DNA of 64,000 nt from Streptomyces sp. AC512_CC834 (lineage in GTDB: Bacteria > Actinomycetota > Actinomycetes > Streptomycetales > Streptomycetaceae). Below, in pieces: positions 8,505 through 16,461 of the stretch. The stretch spans positions 76,575 through 140,574 of the forward strand of contig NZ_JAGMUO010000117.1 in NCBI RefSeq assembly GCF_019049325.1. The letters run 5' to 3'. The translations under genes were made by a program, and so were the position numbers. Every line of letters begins with the position of its first letter. Positions within the stretch are counted from its first letter, which is position 1. The notes below the pieces were generated by a model. It did no database searches. It was given only the letters and a program-made list of their open reading frames with translations, and was not told where the DNA came from.

Positions 8505-8605
8505 GGCCGTGTGCCCGAGTGGTTGAGGGGCTCGCCTGCGCGGCATCCATGAGCGAGCTCCGCTCGCGGGGAGTTACGTGGGTTCGATTCCCGCCACGGC
8601 CTCCA
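8505..8605 (+). tRNA. Class II tRNA-like gene with an enlarged anticodon loop
   Basis: The acceptor strands GGCCGTG (8505-8511) and CACGGCC (8595-8601) pair perfectly and are followed by T and CCA. The D-arm is CCC/GGG around GAGTGGTTGA. The T-arm is GTGGG-TTCGATT-CCCGC with a perfect consensus loop. A long variable arm, CTCC...GGAG (8558-8573), fits a class II (Ser/Leu-like) molecule. The anticodon stem CTCGC (8531-8535) pairs with GCGAG (8553-8557), but encloses 17 nt instead of 7, so no anticodon can be assigned. It could be a tRNA-like regulatory RNA, a degenerate tRNA or a carrier of an unusual insertion. The discriminator base is T, atypical for Ser or Leu. The tRNA-like fold is well supported; decoding function is not. 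Confidence 0.6.
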
Positions 8606-8651
8606 TGCTTGTGCAAAGGGAGGACAACAAGGGGCCGTACAAGAAGGGGCC

Positions 8652-9854
8652 GTGCCCGTTCGGGCGTCGGAGTCTGCCCCTCAGCCTCTGGTCCCGTGGC
8701 CGTCGTCCGCGTATGCAGAGGTGACCGACACACCTGCTCCGAGGAGAAACGCGTGCACGCCCGACGCCAGGACCCCGTACGCCGGAGCCGACCGTCCGCG
8801 GCACGGCCCCTCTCCCACGGCGACGGCGACGGTGGGCAGAACGCCGCTGCTCAGCGTCACGGAGGTCCAGAACACCGCCGGGAACCAGGCCGCGGTGCAG
8901 ATGCTGCGCGAGGGTCACCATCCGCACGGCCGGCCGCGGCAGGGTTCCGGCTCCGCCGCCGGCGGCCTGCCGGTGCAGCGCATCCTTTCCGGCACCATCG
9001 CCCCGCCCACTGAGGGAGCCTCGGAATCAGTGCCCGACCTGCCTGCCGAGCTCGTCCGGCGCATCGGCACGGCGGCGCCGGGCGAGCGTCAGCAGCTACT
9101 GATGGACGTGTTCACGCATGTCATGCAGCAGATGCCCGCTCCGACGGACGAGGTGGGCATCGAAGGAATGAAGAACCTGCACAGGAACGCCAAGATCGTT
9201 TACAAGGACACCGACGCAGGGGCCGGGAAGGCCATGGCCGTCACCCAGGAGGCCCTGATCAAAGACGGAGAGTCGCCCGGTGAGCAGCAGGTCACCCTGA
9301 CCTTCCACCGCAACCTCTTCACCCTCGGTGCGGCGGCCCTCTACAGCACCCTTCGTCACGAACTCATCCACGTGGCACAACGGTCCCTGGCTCCCGACGA
9401 GGACCGCGCGGACGGCGGTGACGCGCACATCTTCAACGACCCCATGGCGGACACCCCGACCGGGGGACCGACCATGAAGACCCTCCAGCTCCCCATGCAG
9501 GAGATCGAGGCCCATGTGTGGGAGTTGGAGCACACGGGCGAGACCGGCATCGACGACGCGCACCTGGGCAGCACCGTGCATTACCTCGTCGAATACACGA
9601 ACCGTCTGAGCGCCAGCCTCAACGGAAAGAACGTCACCGCGCAGCAGTTCGCCTACTGGAAGGCGTACGTGGAGAAGTCGCTGGCCGCTCTCGGCCGGGC
9701 CGCCGTCGCCGCCCCCGGGCACACCGAAGCGATCAACGGGGCGAGGGCCGGGCTCCAGCAGGCGTACGAAGCGAGGTCGGCGAAGGCGGGCGGCACCAAG
9801 CGCGGTGCGTCGGGCACCGGTTCGGGCAGCAGCAGCAAGAGGGGCCGGAGGTGA
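8652..9854 (+). CDS. HExxH-motif (DUF4157/eCIS-associated type) protein
   Basis: A ~400-residue protein. LSVTEVQNTAGNQAAVQMLR followed by a VQR motif resembles the N-terminal signature of actinobacterial proteins linked to extracellular contractile injection systems. A zinc-protease-like LRHELIHVAQ motif lies near residue 236-245. The C-terminus is a basic, Gly/Ser-rich tail (GTGSGSSSKRGRR). Known family members are toxins or cargo with a DUF4157 metalloprotease-like fold; the exact activity here is inferred from HELIH only. The GTG at 8652 follows AAGGGG closely; the first ~75 residues are low-complexity, so starts at 8721 or 8827 are possible. It begins 46 bp after the tRNA-like gene and converges on a SUKH-4-like gene. 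No phage-tail genes are in the window. Confidence 0.6.
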   Translation: MPVRASESAPQPLVPWPSSAYAEVTDTPAPRRNACTPDARTPYAGADRPRHGPSPTATATVGRTPLLSVTEVQNTAGNQAAVQMLREGHHPHGRPRQGSGSAAGGLPVQRILSGTIAPPTEGASESVPDLPAELVRRIGTAAPGERQQLLMDVFTHVMQQMPAPTDEVGIEGMKNLHRNAKIVYKDTDAGAGKAMAVTQEALIKDGESPGEQQVTLTFHRNLFTLGAAALYSTLRHELIHVAQRSLAPDEDRADGGDAHIFNDPMADTPTGGPTMKTLQLPMQEIEAHVWELEHTGETGIDDAHLGSTVHYLVEYTNRLSASLNGKNVTAQQFAYWKAYVEKSLAALGRAAVAAPGHTEAINGARAGLQQAYEARSAKAGGTKRGASGTGSGSSSKRGRR

Positions 9855-9878
9855 GCCAGGCGCCGGCCGGCCGCCCCG

Positions 9879-10541
9879 CTACGTGAGCGCGGCGTCGCGC
9901 GCGGCTCCGCGCGACGCCCGGTGTCTGAGCCACAGTCCGAACGCCAGGACCGAGAGGTCCGGAGCCAGGGGCAGCGGGGCGCCCTCCGGCGGGCACCAGG
10001 TCAGGACCTCGCCCGTCGTGCCGTGGACGAGCAGGTGGATGCCGTCGGCCGTGCCGCCCAGGTGAAGCAGGTGGTCGGCGTGGTCCGGGAGCGGCGGGGC
10101 GTCCGCCCGTTCCGAGGCGTACTCCGCGAGCGTTGGCAGCACCGGCAGGCCCTCGTCGGTGCGCCCGAGGAAGGGGCCGTGGTCCGGCAGCCCCGTCTCG
10201 CACAGGAAGCGCCGGGTCGGTTCGTGGGTGAGGGTGCCCGGGAAGTCGGCTTCCTCGAAGCGCGTCACCCGGGACCGGCCGAACTCCCGGTCCAGGAACC
10301 GGGCCGGCAGTCCCGGAGCGGCTTCCGCGGGCGCTCGGCGGCCCGCTGTCAGGAACAGACAGCCGACCAGCACGTACGTCTTCCACAGCCACAGCGGTGG
10401 CGGCGTCTCGCACCCGGCCGGCGCGGGTCTGAGGATGCCGCGCGTCCAGGACGGATCGTCCACCGACGTCACGAGGCGGACCAGGGTCAGCAGCGACGGC
10501 ACCGAACGCGCGGTCGTCTTCTCGCCCATGGCTGTGTGCAT
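9879..10541 (-). CDS. SUKH-4-like immunity protein
   Basis: A 220-residue soluble protein with the SUKH-4 pattern: LPARFLDREFGRSRVTRF, then FPGTLTHEPTRRFLCETGLP, and a strand HLLHLGGTADGIHLLVHG followed by a repeat of WCPPEG-type turns. The SUKH superfamily (SMI1/KNR4-like) contains immunity proteins that neutralise polymorphic toxins. Position fits: it is convergent with the HExxH protein, 24 bp between stops, an uncommon orientation for a toxin-immunity pair, so pairing is only suggested. The start is ATG 10541 with GGGGGAA 5 bases upstream; the frame continues to 10625 without ribosome site. Confidence 0.65.
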   Translation of the reverse strand: MHTAMGEKTTARSVPSLLTLVRLVTSVDDPSWTRGILRPAPAGCETPPPLWLWKTYVLVGCLFLTAGRRAPAEAAPGLPARFLDREFGRSRVTRFEEADFPGTLTHEPTRRFLCETGLPDHGPFLGRTDEGLPVLPTLAEYASERADAPPLPDHADHLLHLGGTADGIHLLVHGTTGEVLTWCPPEGAPLPLAPDLSVLAFGLWLRHRASRGAARDAALT

Positions 10542-10659
10542 TGTTTCCCCCGAGAGTGTGCGGTCCCGCGGTCGGGGACTGCTGCCGTCCCCACCACCTC
10601 GCACACTACGGGGCACCACTGACATCGCCCGGTGGACCGGCCGCGCCCGGCGCTCACGC

Positions 10660-12987
10660 TCAGCCCCCGGTCACCACCGCGGCCTGCGGGCGGATCGGGA
10701 GGCGGTTCACCGGGCGTCCGGTGGCCGCGCGTACGGCGGAGGCGACGGCCGCCGGGGAGGCCACCACCGGCACCGCGCTGACGGCCTTGGCGCCGAAGGG
10801 GGCGACCACGTCGCGTTCCTCGACGAGCTTCACGATCCGGATGTCGGGGGCGTCCAGCGCGGTCGGGAGGGCGTAGCCGGTCAGGTCGGGGTGCCGGATC
10901 AGGCCGCGCGGGGTGCGGAGGTTCTCGGTGAGCGCGATACCGACGCCCTGGGTGACGCCCGCCTCGATCCGGGCGGTCAACTGGTCCGGGTTCAGCACCC
11001 GGCCCACGTCCTGGGCGACGGCCAGCTCGACGACCCGTACCGAGCCGATCTCGATGTCGACGTCGACCACGGCGCGGATCGCGCAGAAGGCCATGCCGAC
11101 GAAGGCGTCGCCCTGCCCGGCCTCGTCGAGCGGCTCGGTCGGGTGCGGGCGGCACTGGGCGGTGGCCCACAGTTCCTTGCCGTCCAGCGCCTCGGTGACC
11201 GTGGTCGACAGCACGCCGTCGTACGAGGTGATCTTGCCGTCGGCGATCTGGAGCAGCTCGGTGGACATCCCGAACTGGTGCGCCAGCGGCTGGAGGAGCT
11301 GGGTGCGGACCATCTTCGCCGCCCGTTCCACCGCGCCGCCCGACACCCACGTGTGCCGTCCCCGGCAGCCCGGTCCCGCCGGGGGCTGGTCGGTGTCGAC
11401 GGGCGCCACCTGGACCTCGTCGACGCCGAGGGTGTCCTGCACGATCTGCCGGGCCAGCGTGGTGAAGCCCTGGCCGGTCTCGACGGCCGCGCACAGCACC
11501 GTCGCCACGCCGTCCTGGACCTTCACGGTGGCCGTGGAGACCTCGTCGGCGCCCTCGGCGCCCAGCATGTGCACCATGCCGATGCCGTAGCCCACGCCCC
11601 GGCGCACCGCGCCCGGTTCGCCCGCGCCCTCGGGGCCGCCGGGCAGCAGCCACTCGTCCTCGGGCGTGTCCTTGGGCAGGTCGGGGAGGGGGAAGTCGCG
11701 GACCGCCTGGAGGAGTTCGGCGACGGGGGCGGGACACGTGACCGTCTGGCCGGTGGGCAGCACGTCGCCGGTGGCCAGTACGTTGCGCAGCCGCACCTCG
11801 GCCGGGTCCAGGCCGAGCTTCTTGGCGACCTTGTCCATCTGCGCCTCGTAGGCGGCGCACACCTGCATGGCGCCCTCGCCGCGCACATGGCCGGAGGGCG
11901 GGTTGTTGGTGCGTACGGCCCAGCCCTCGATGGAGGCGTTCGGGACGACGTACGGGCCGCAGGCGAAGGCCACCGCGGCGGCCAGGGCGTCGGAGGAGGT
12001 GTCCGCGTAGGCGCCCGCGTCGAGCAGGATCTGCGCCTCGACCTTCACGACCCGGCCCTCGGCGTCCGCGTGGTGGCGGTAGCGCAGGAGGGTGGGGTGG
12101 CGGTGGGTGTGGCCGAGGAAGGACTCCTCGCGCGTGGCGGTCAGTTTCACCGGGCAGCCGGTCCTCAGCGCCAGCAGGCCGAGCGGAAGCTGGAAGCCCT
12201 GGTCCTCGCGGTCGGCGGTGGCCCCGGGCACCCCGGTGACGACGATCTTCACCTGTTCGGGTGTCAGGCCGTAGCAGGCGGCGGCCGTGTCGCGGTCGCC
12301 GTGCGGGTCGGTGGAGGCCAGGTACAGCTCCACGCCGCCGTCGGGGCGCGGTACGGCCAGGCCCGCCTCGGCTCCTATGGGGGCCGGGTCCTGGCGGCCG
12401 ATGCGGTACAGGCCCTCGACGACGACCTCGCCGGCCGCCTCCGGGTCGCCGTGGCGCAGCGGGATGTGCCGGATGAGGTTGCCGTCGGGGTGCAGCGGCT
12501 CGGCCTCGAAGGCCTGCTCGGGGTCGGTCACCGGGTCGAGGACCTCGTACTCGACGATGACGGCGGCGGCGGCCATCCGGGCGGTGTCCGGGTGGTCGGC
12601 GGCGACGGCGGCGATGGGCTCGCCGTGGTGGCGTACGACCTCGGAGGCGAAGACCGGGCGGTCGGCGCGACCCCGGCCGTGCAGCGCGGTGCCGGGCACG
12701 TCCTCGTGGGTGACGACCGCGCGGACGCCGTGCATCTCGCGCGCGTGGGTGGTGTCGATGGACACGATGCGCGCGTGCGGGTGCGGTGAGCGCAGGACGG
12801 CCGCCCACAGCAGGCCCTCGGCCCACAGGTCGGCGGCGTAGGGGAAGGTGCCCTCGGTCTTGGCGCGGGCGTCGGCGGGCGGCAGGGACGCGCCGATGCC
12901 GTGCGGGATCGGCTCGGAGACGGGGGGTGCCTGGGGTGCCGCCCCGGCGGTTCCCTCGGCCTCCGCAGTCGCGGCGTCGTTGCTCAC
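10660..12987 (-). CDS. Molybdenum hydroxylase large (molybdopterin-binding) subunit, xanthine dehydrogenase family
   Basis: A 775-residue catalytic subunit. An alpha/beta hammerhead domain (~residues 25-135, KTEGTFPYAADLWAEGLLW, HPHARIVSIDT) is followed by the molybdopterin domains: EDQGFQLPLGLLALRTGCPV, VRLRNVL, ETGQGFTTLARQIV and EAGVTQGVGIALTENL. The usual RGFGxPQ cofactor segment reads VRGEGAMQ here. The family hydroxylates purines, aldehydes or N-heterocycles with water-derived oxygen, electrons passing through [2Fe-2S] and FAD subunits, which are encoded just upstream. Its GTG (12987) overlaps the preceding stop as GTGA, with GGACGGAGG upstream. Substrate cannot be assigned; no purine-pathway gene is adjacent. 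Confidence 0.88.
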   Translation of the reverse strand: MSNDAATAEAEGTAGAAPQAPPVSEPIPHGIGASLPPADARAKTEGTFPYAADLWAEGLLWAAVLRSPHPHARIVSIDTTHAREMHGVRAVVTHEDVPGTALHGRGRADRPVFASEVVRHHGEPIAAVAADHPDTARMAAAAVIVEYEVLDPVTDPEQAFEAEPLHPDGNLIRHIPLRHGDPEAAGEVVVEGLYRIGRQDPAPIGAEAGLAVPRPDGGVELYLASTDPHGDRDTAAACYGLTPEQVKIVVTGVPGATADREDQGFQLPLGLLALRTGCPVKLTATREESFLGHTHRHPTLLRYRHHADAEGRVVKVEAQILLDAGAYADTSSDALAAAVAFACGPYVVPNASIEGWAVRTNNPPSGHVRGEGAMQVCAAYEAQMDKVAKKLGLDPAEVRLRNVLATGDVLPTGQTVTCPAPVAELLQAVRDFPLPDLPKDTPEDEWLLPGGPEGAGEPGAVRRGVGYGIGMVHMLGAEGADEVSTATVKVQDGVATVLCAAVETGQGFTTLARQIVQDTLGVDEVQVAPVDTDQPPAGPGCRGRHTWVSGGAVERAAKMVRTQLLQPLAHQFGMSTELLQIADGKITSYDGVLSTTVTEALDGKELWATAQCRPHPTEPLDEAGQGDAFVGMAFCAIRAVVDVDIEIGSVRVVELAVAQDVGRVLNPDQLTARIEAGVTQGVGIALTENLRTPRGLIRHPDLTGYALPTALDAPDIRIVKLVEERDVVAPFGAKAVSAVPVVASPAAVASAVRAATGRPVNRLPIRPQAAVVTGG

Positions 12988-15329
12988 GCGTGGCCTCCGT
13001 CCTGGCCCTGGTCACCGAAGGGCCGGTCGTGCGGTCCCGCTGCCGCGTCCGGAGTGCCGGGCGGTGGCTGGGAGTCGAACGCCGACGGGTTGACGCCGCC
13101 CGCGCCCGGACCGGCCTGGTGCGGGATGCGGGGCTCGTCGGCGTCCGTGCCGCCCGCCTCGGCGGCGGTGTGCGCCTCGCGCTCGGCGACGACCTCGTCG
13201 ACGGCCTCCAGGACGCCCCGGTAGCCGGAGCAGCGGCACAGGTTGCCGCACAGGGCCTGGCGGGCCTCCAGCTCGGTCGGCGCCGGGTTGCCCTCCAGGA
13301 GGTTGTGCACGGTCATCGCCATGCCGGGTACGCAGAAGCCGCACTGCACCGCGCCGCGCCGGGCGAGCGCCCGCTGCACGTCCGACGGCTGCCCGTCGGT
13401 GGCCAGGCCCTCGACCGTACGGACCTCGCTGCCGGCGGAGGTGACGGCCGGGACCAGGCAGGAGGCGACGAGCCGTCCGTCGACCTGCACGTTGCACGCG
13501 CCGCACTCGCCCTGCGAGCAGCCGTCCTTGGCGCCCGCGAGACCGAGCCGCTCGCGCAGCACGTACAGCAGCGACTCCCCGATCCAGGCGTCGGTGACGG
13601 GCCGGTCGGCGCCGTTGACGCGCAGGACGTAGGAGGCGAGGGGGTGGTCCTCGTGCGGGCCGGCCGGGGACGGCTCCTGGTCGACGGCCGGGTCCTGGTC
13701 GGCCGGGTCCTGGTCGGCGGCCGGGTCGGCCGCGGTGGCCGCGGTGGGCTCGTCGGTTCCGTCTGTCCCGTCGACCGCGTCGGCCGCGTCGGCCTGGGGA
13801 TCGGTGGTGTCGGTCGCGTCGGGCCGGTCGTCGGTCGCGTCGAGCCGGGGGTGGGCGCGGTCCTGGTCCCTCGGGCCGGTCCGGGGCTCCGTCTCCGGGT
13901 CCCGTCCGGGATCCTGACCGCGGTCCGGTGCGGGCTGCGGAGCCCGCTCCCGCGGGGCGGCCGTACCGGGCCGCGCCAAGGCCGTCACGGGGTGCGCGGC
14001 GGCCTCCGGTCCGGAATCAGCATCCGCGGCCTCTCCGCGGTCCGCCGCCCGCTCAGCGGGGCCTTCAGGGGCCTCCTCGGCCCCACCGGGTCCGTCGGCC
14101 ACGGTCCTGTCGCCGGGCGCGGTCGCGGAGCCCGCTTCCACGGCGGAGCCGGCGGGCGGCCGTTGCCCGTACGGGCCGACGACGGGTTCGGGCGCGCGCG
14201 GAGCCCCGGTCACGGTCTCGTCGCCGGGCGCGGTCGCGGAGCCCGCTTCCACCGCGGGGGCGGCGGGCGGCCGTTGCCCGTACGGGCCGACGACGGGTTC
14301 GGGCGCGCGCGGAGCCCCAGTCACGGTCTCCTCGCGGGGCGCGGTCGCGGAGCCCGCTTCCACCGCGGGGGCGGCGGGCGGCCGTTGCCCGTACGGGCCG
14401 ACGGCGGGTTCGGGCGCGCGCGGAGCCCCGGTCACGGTCTCGTCGCCGGGGGCGGTCGCGGGGGCCGCTTCCACCGCGGAGCCGGACGGCGGCCGTTGCC
14501 CGTACGGGCCGACGGCCGGTTCGGGCGCGCGCGGGGCCCCGGGCGCCTGTCGTTCACGGCCGGGACCGGCCTGGGCCGGGCCCTCGCCCTCGCCCCACGG
14601 CTGTCCGGCGGGCTGGGTCGCCCAGGGCGCGGGGGCGCCGCCGGGGAGGGTGGCCGGAGCGCCGGTCCCCCACTGCTCGGCCAGGGACGACGTGGTGAAC
14701 TCGCCCGACTCGTCCGGCAGATCGCCGTCGGCCACGGGGATGGACCACTGCCCGGTCACGTCCTGCCCGGGTGCGGGTCGAGCCGCCGCCTCCGCCTCCG
14801 CCTCGGCCTGCGAGAAGTCCCACTGTCCGGTGGCGCCGGGCTGGTAGCTGAACCGGGTGTCCTGTCCGGGGGCGCCCTGCCCGGTGTTCGCGTCGTAGGG
14901 CGCGGCCCCGCCGTACGGGTCCTGCCGCGGGTACTCGGTGTACCCCTGGTGGGCGGGGGGCTCCTGCCGCGTGTCCGGGACCTGCCACTGGGTGCCGTCC
15001 ACGGGCGCGGACGGTGCCGACGGCATGGCCCAGGAGCCGGTGGCGGCCGGGTCGGTGCCGGTCGTGGCGGGCGTGACCGTGATCTGCGGCGGCACATAGC
15101 CGTGCCCGGGCGCGGCGAGCGGGCTGTCGGAGGAGGCCAGGAGCGCGTCCACGCCGCCCTCGGGCAGCTTCACGAAGGCGGTGGCGCCGTCGTCGTAGTC
15201 GCCCTGGGGCAGCGGGTCCCAGCGTCCGCCGCTCGGGGGCGTGCCCCCTCCGTGCTGGTCGCCGTACTGATCGCCGTAGGGATCGTCGTGCGGATCGTCG
15301 TACTGGTCGCCGTGCTGGTCGTCGGTCAC
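12984..15329 (-). CDS. Molybdenum hydroxylase [2Fe-2S] subunit with a ~590-residue N-terminal low-complexity extension
   Basis: The C-terminal ~190 residues are a standard iron-sulfur subunit. CSQGECGAC...C binds the plant-type cluster, and CGFC...CGNLCRC binds the second, with VLRVNGADRPV at the start of the domain. Normal family length is 150-200 residues, but this protein is 781. The N-terminal part is acidic then Pro/Gly/Ala-rich and appears disordered. It has short TG(S/Q)W-type motifs (TGSWAMP, TGQWDFS, TGQWSIP) and four copies of a 37-residue repeat (GAPRAPEPxVGPYGQRPP). No frame break separates the parts. The GTG at 15329 overlaps the FAD gene stop (GTGA) behind GGGGAGGG, which supports translation from this point. 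The extension may be a tether, scaffold or interaction arm; function is unknown. Confidence 0.85.
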   Translation of the reverse strand: MTDDQHGDQYDDPHDDPYGDQYGDQHGGGTPPSGGRWDPLPQGDYDDGATAFVKLPEGGVDALLASSDSPLAAPGHGYVPPQITVTPATTGTDPAATGSWAMPSAPSAPVDGTQWQVPDTRQEPPAHQGYTEYPRQDPYGGAAPYDANTGQGAPGQDTRFSYQPGATGQWDFSQAEAEAEAAARPAPGQDVTGQWSIPVADGDLPDESGEFTTSSLAEQWGTGAPATLPGGAPAPWATQPAGQPWGEGEGPAQAGPGRERQAPGAPRAPEPAVGPYGQRPPSGSAVEAAPATAPGDETVTGAPRAPEPAVGPYGQRPPAAPAVEAGSATAPREETVTGAPRAPEPVVGPYGQRPPAAPAVEAGSATAPGDETVTGAPRAPEPVVGPYGQRPPAGSAVEAGSATAPGDRTVADGPGGAEEAPEGPAERAADRGEAADADSGPEAAAHPVTALARPGTAAPRERAPQPAPDRGQDPGRDPETEPRTGPRDQDRAHPRLDATDDRPDATDTTDPQADAADAVDGTDGTDEPTAATAADPAADQDPADQDPAVDQEPSPAGPHEDHPLASYVLRVNGADRPVTDAWIGESLLYVLRERLGLAGAKDGCSQGECGACNVQVDGRLVASCLVPAVTSAGSEVRTVEGLATDGQPSDVQRALARRGAVQCGFCVPGMAMTVHNLLEGNPAPTELEARQALCGNLCRCSGYRGVLEAVDEVVAEREAHTAAEAGGTDADEPRIPHQAGPGAGGVNPSAFDSQPPPGTPDAAAGPHDRPFGDQGQDGGHA
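14101..14546 (-). repeat. Four 111-bp in-frame tandem repeats
   Basis: About four consecutive 111-bp units encode 37-residue repeats of the form GAPRAPEPAVGPYGQRPP-x-AVEA-x-ATAPG(D)ETVT, within the extension of the iron-sulfur subunit. The nucleotide units are very similar, which suggests recent expansion or conversion. Boundaries are approximate to a few bases. Confidence 0.85.
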
Positions 15330-16219
15330 GACAGCGCCCTCCCCAGTGCTCGTCGGGCCAGCGCGGCGACAGTGCGCCGCAGGTGCAGTACGGCGGGCGG
15401 GAGCTGCGTCACGGAGCCGTCCTCGGCCGGGACCGCGTCGGGGATGCAGGCCGCGGCGACGTACTCGCCGAAGCCGTGCAGCGCCTCCGGGACGATGGCG
15501 CGGCCGTTGTCCCAGTCGATGAGCGAGGCCACCCACTGCTCGGCCTCCAGGGGCCGCAGCGGCATCGGCGCGATGGCGCCGACGGCGCACCGCACGCCGC
15601 GCCTGGCGGGGTCGAGGACCAGCGCCACGGAGGCCGTCGCGCGGCCCGGGCCGGTCCGGCCTGTCGCCTTGAGGAAGACCTGCGGCGCGTGCAGCAGCGG
15701 CACGCGCACGTAGCCGATCAGCTCGCCCGCGCGAAGCATCTCCATGCCCGCCAGCAGGTGCGAGACCGGCATCTCCCGGCGGGCCCCGTCCGGGCCCGCG
15801 ATGATCAGCGTCGCCTCCAGGGCGGCCAGCACCGGCAGCGCGTCCCCGGTGGGGGCGGCCGAGGCGATGTTGCCGCCCAGGGTGCCCGCGTTGCGGATCT
15901 GCGGCGGTCCGGCGGCGCGTGCGGCGGCGGCGAGCGCCGGGATGAGCGCGGCGAAGTCGGGGCGGCCCATGCGGGCATGGGTGAGCCCCGCGCCGAGCAG
16001 TGCGTGCCCGTCCTGGTACTGCCAGCCGCGGATCTCGCTGATCCGGCCGAGGCCCACCAGCGCGGCGGGCCTGAGCTGGCCTGAGTTGACGGCCGCCATC
16101 AGGTCGGTGCCGCCCGCGACCGGCACGGCGGCGGGCATCGCGGCGAGCGCCGCCACGGCCTCGTCCAGTGTCGTGGGCAGCGTGACGGCCTGCGCCGCCT
16201 GCGGTGCGTGCGTGGTCAA
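15326..16219 (-). CDS. Molybdenum hydroxylase FAD-binding subunit
   Basis: A 297-residue medium subunit of the CoxM/XdhB type. The FAD-binding region shows PVAGGTDLMAAVNSGQLRP (~residues 30-48) and the second flavin motif RNAGTLGGNIASAAPTGD (~110-127), with a CO_deh_flav_C-type C-terminus (FLKATGRTGPGRATASVAL). It relays electrons from the iron-sulfur clusters to NAD+ or another acceptor. A TTG at 16219 is the likely start: AAGGGG is about 8 bases upstream and conserved sequence begins at once, whereas the longer frame to 16423 reads noncoding-like sequence. First gene of the FAD-FeS-Mo operon. Confidence 0.85.
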   Translation of the reverse strand: MTTHAPQAAQAVTLPTTLDEAVAALAAMPAAVPVAGGTDLMAAVNSGQLRPAALVGLGRISEIRGWQYQDGHALLGAGLTHARMGRPDFAALIPALAAAARAAGPPQIRNAGTLGGNIASAAPTGDALPVLAALEATLIIAGPDGARREMPVSHLLAGMEMLRAGELIGYVRVPLLHAPQVFLKATGRTGPGRATASVALVLDPARRGVRCAVGAIAPMPLRPLEAEQWVASLIDWDNGRAIVPEALHGFGEYVAAACIPDAVPAEDGSVTQLPPAVLHLRRTVAALARRALGRALS

Positions 16220-16461
16220 ACCGACTGCCCCTTCCCGCTGTCCCACCTGGTCCCGCCCATGTGGCCGTACGGTACGACCTGACAGGGCGGACGTGGCAAC
16301 TCTGGCACATCTTTGCAGGGCCCGAACGCAGGGGTCCGCTAGGAGGCATTCGCCCACCTCGCCGACGGGATGGTCCGTTTTCACACGGGATATCCAGCGA
16401 TCGGAGCTACGCTCGATGCGCACGAGTTGCCACTCTTCGGTGGCGTTTGGGGGCGTTTTCC

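Noticed and set aside
8505..8605. Selenocysteine tRNA
   Set aside because: The acceptor/T-arm is 7+5, not 8+5, and no TCA anticodon lies in the loop.
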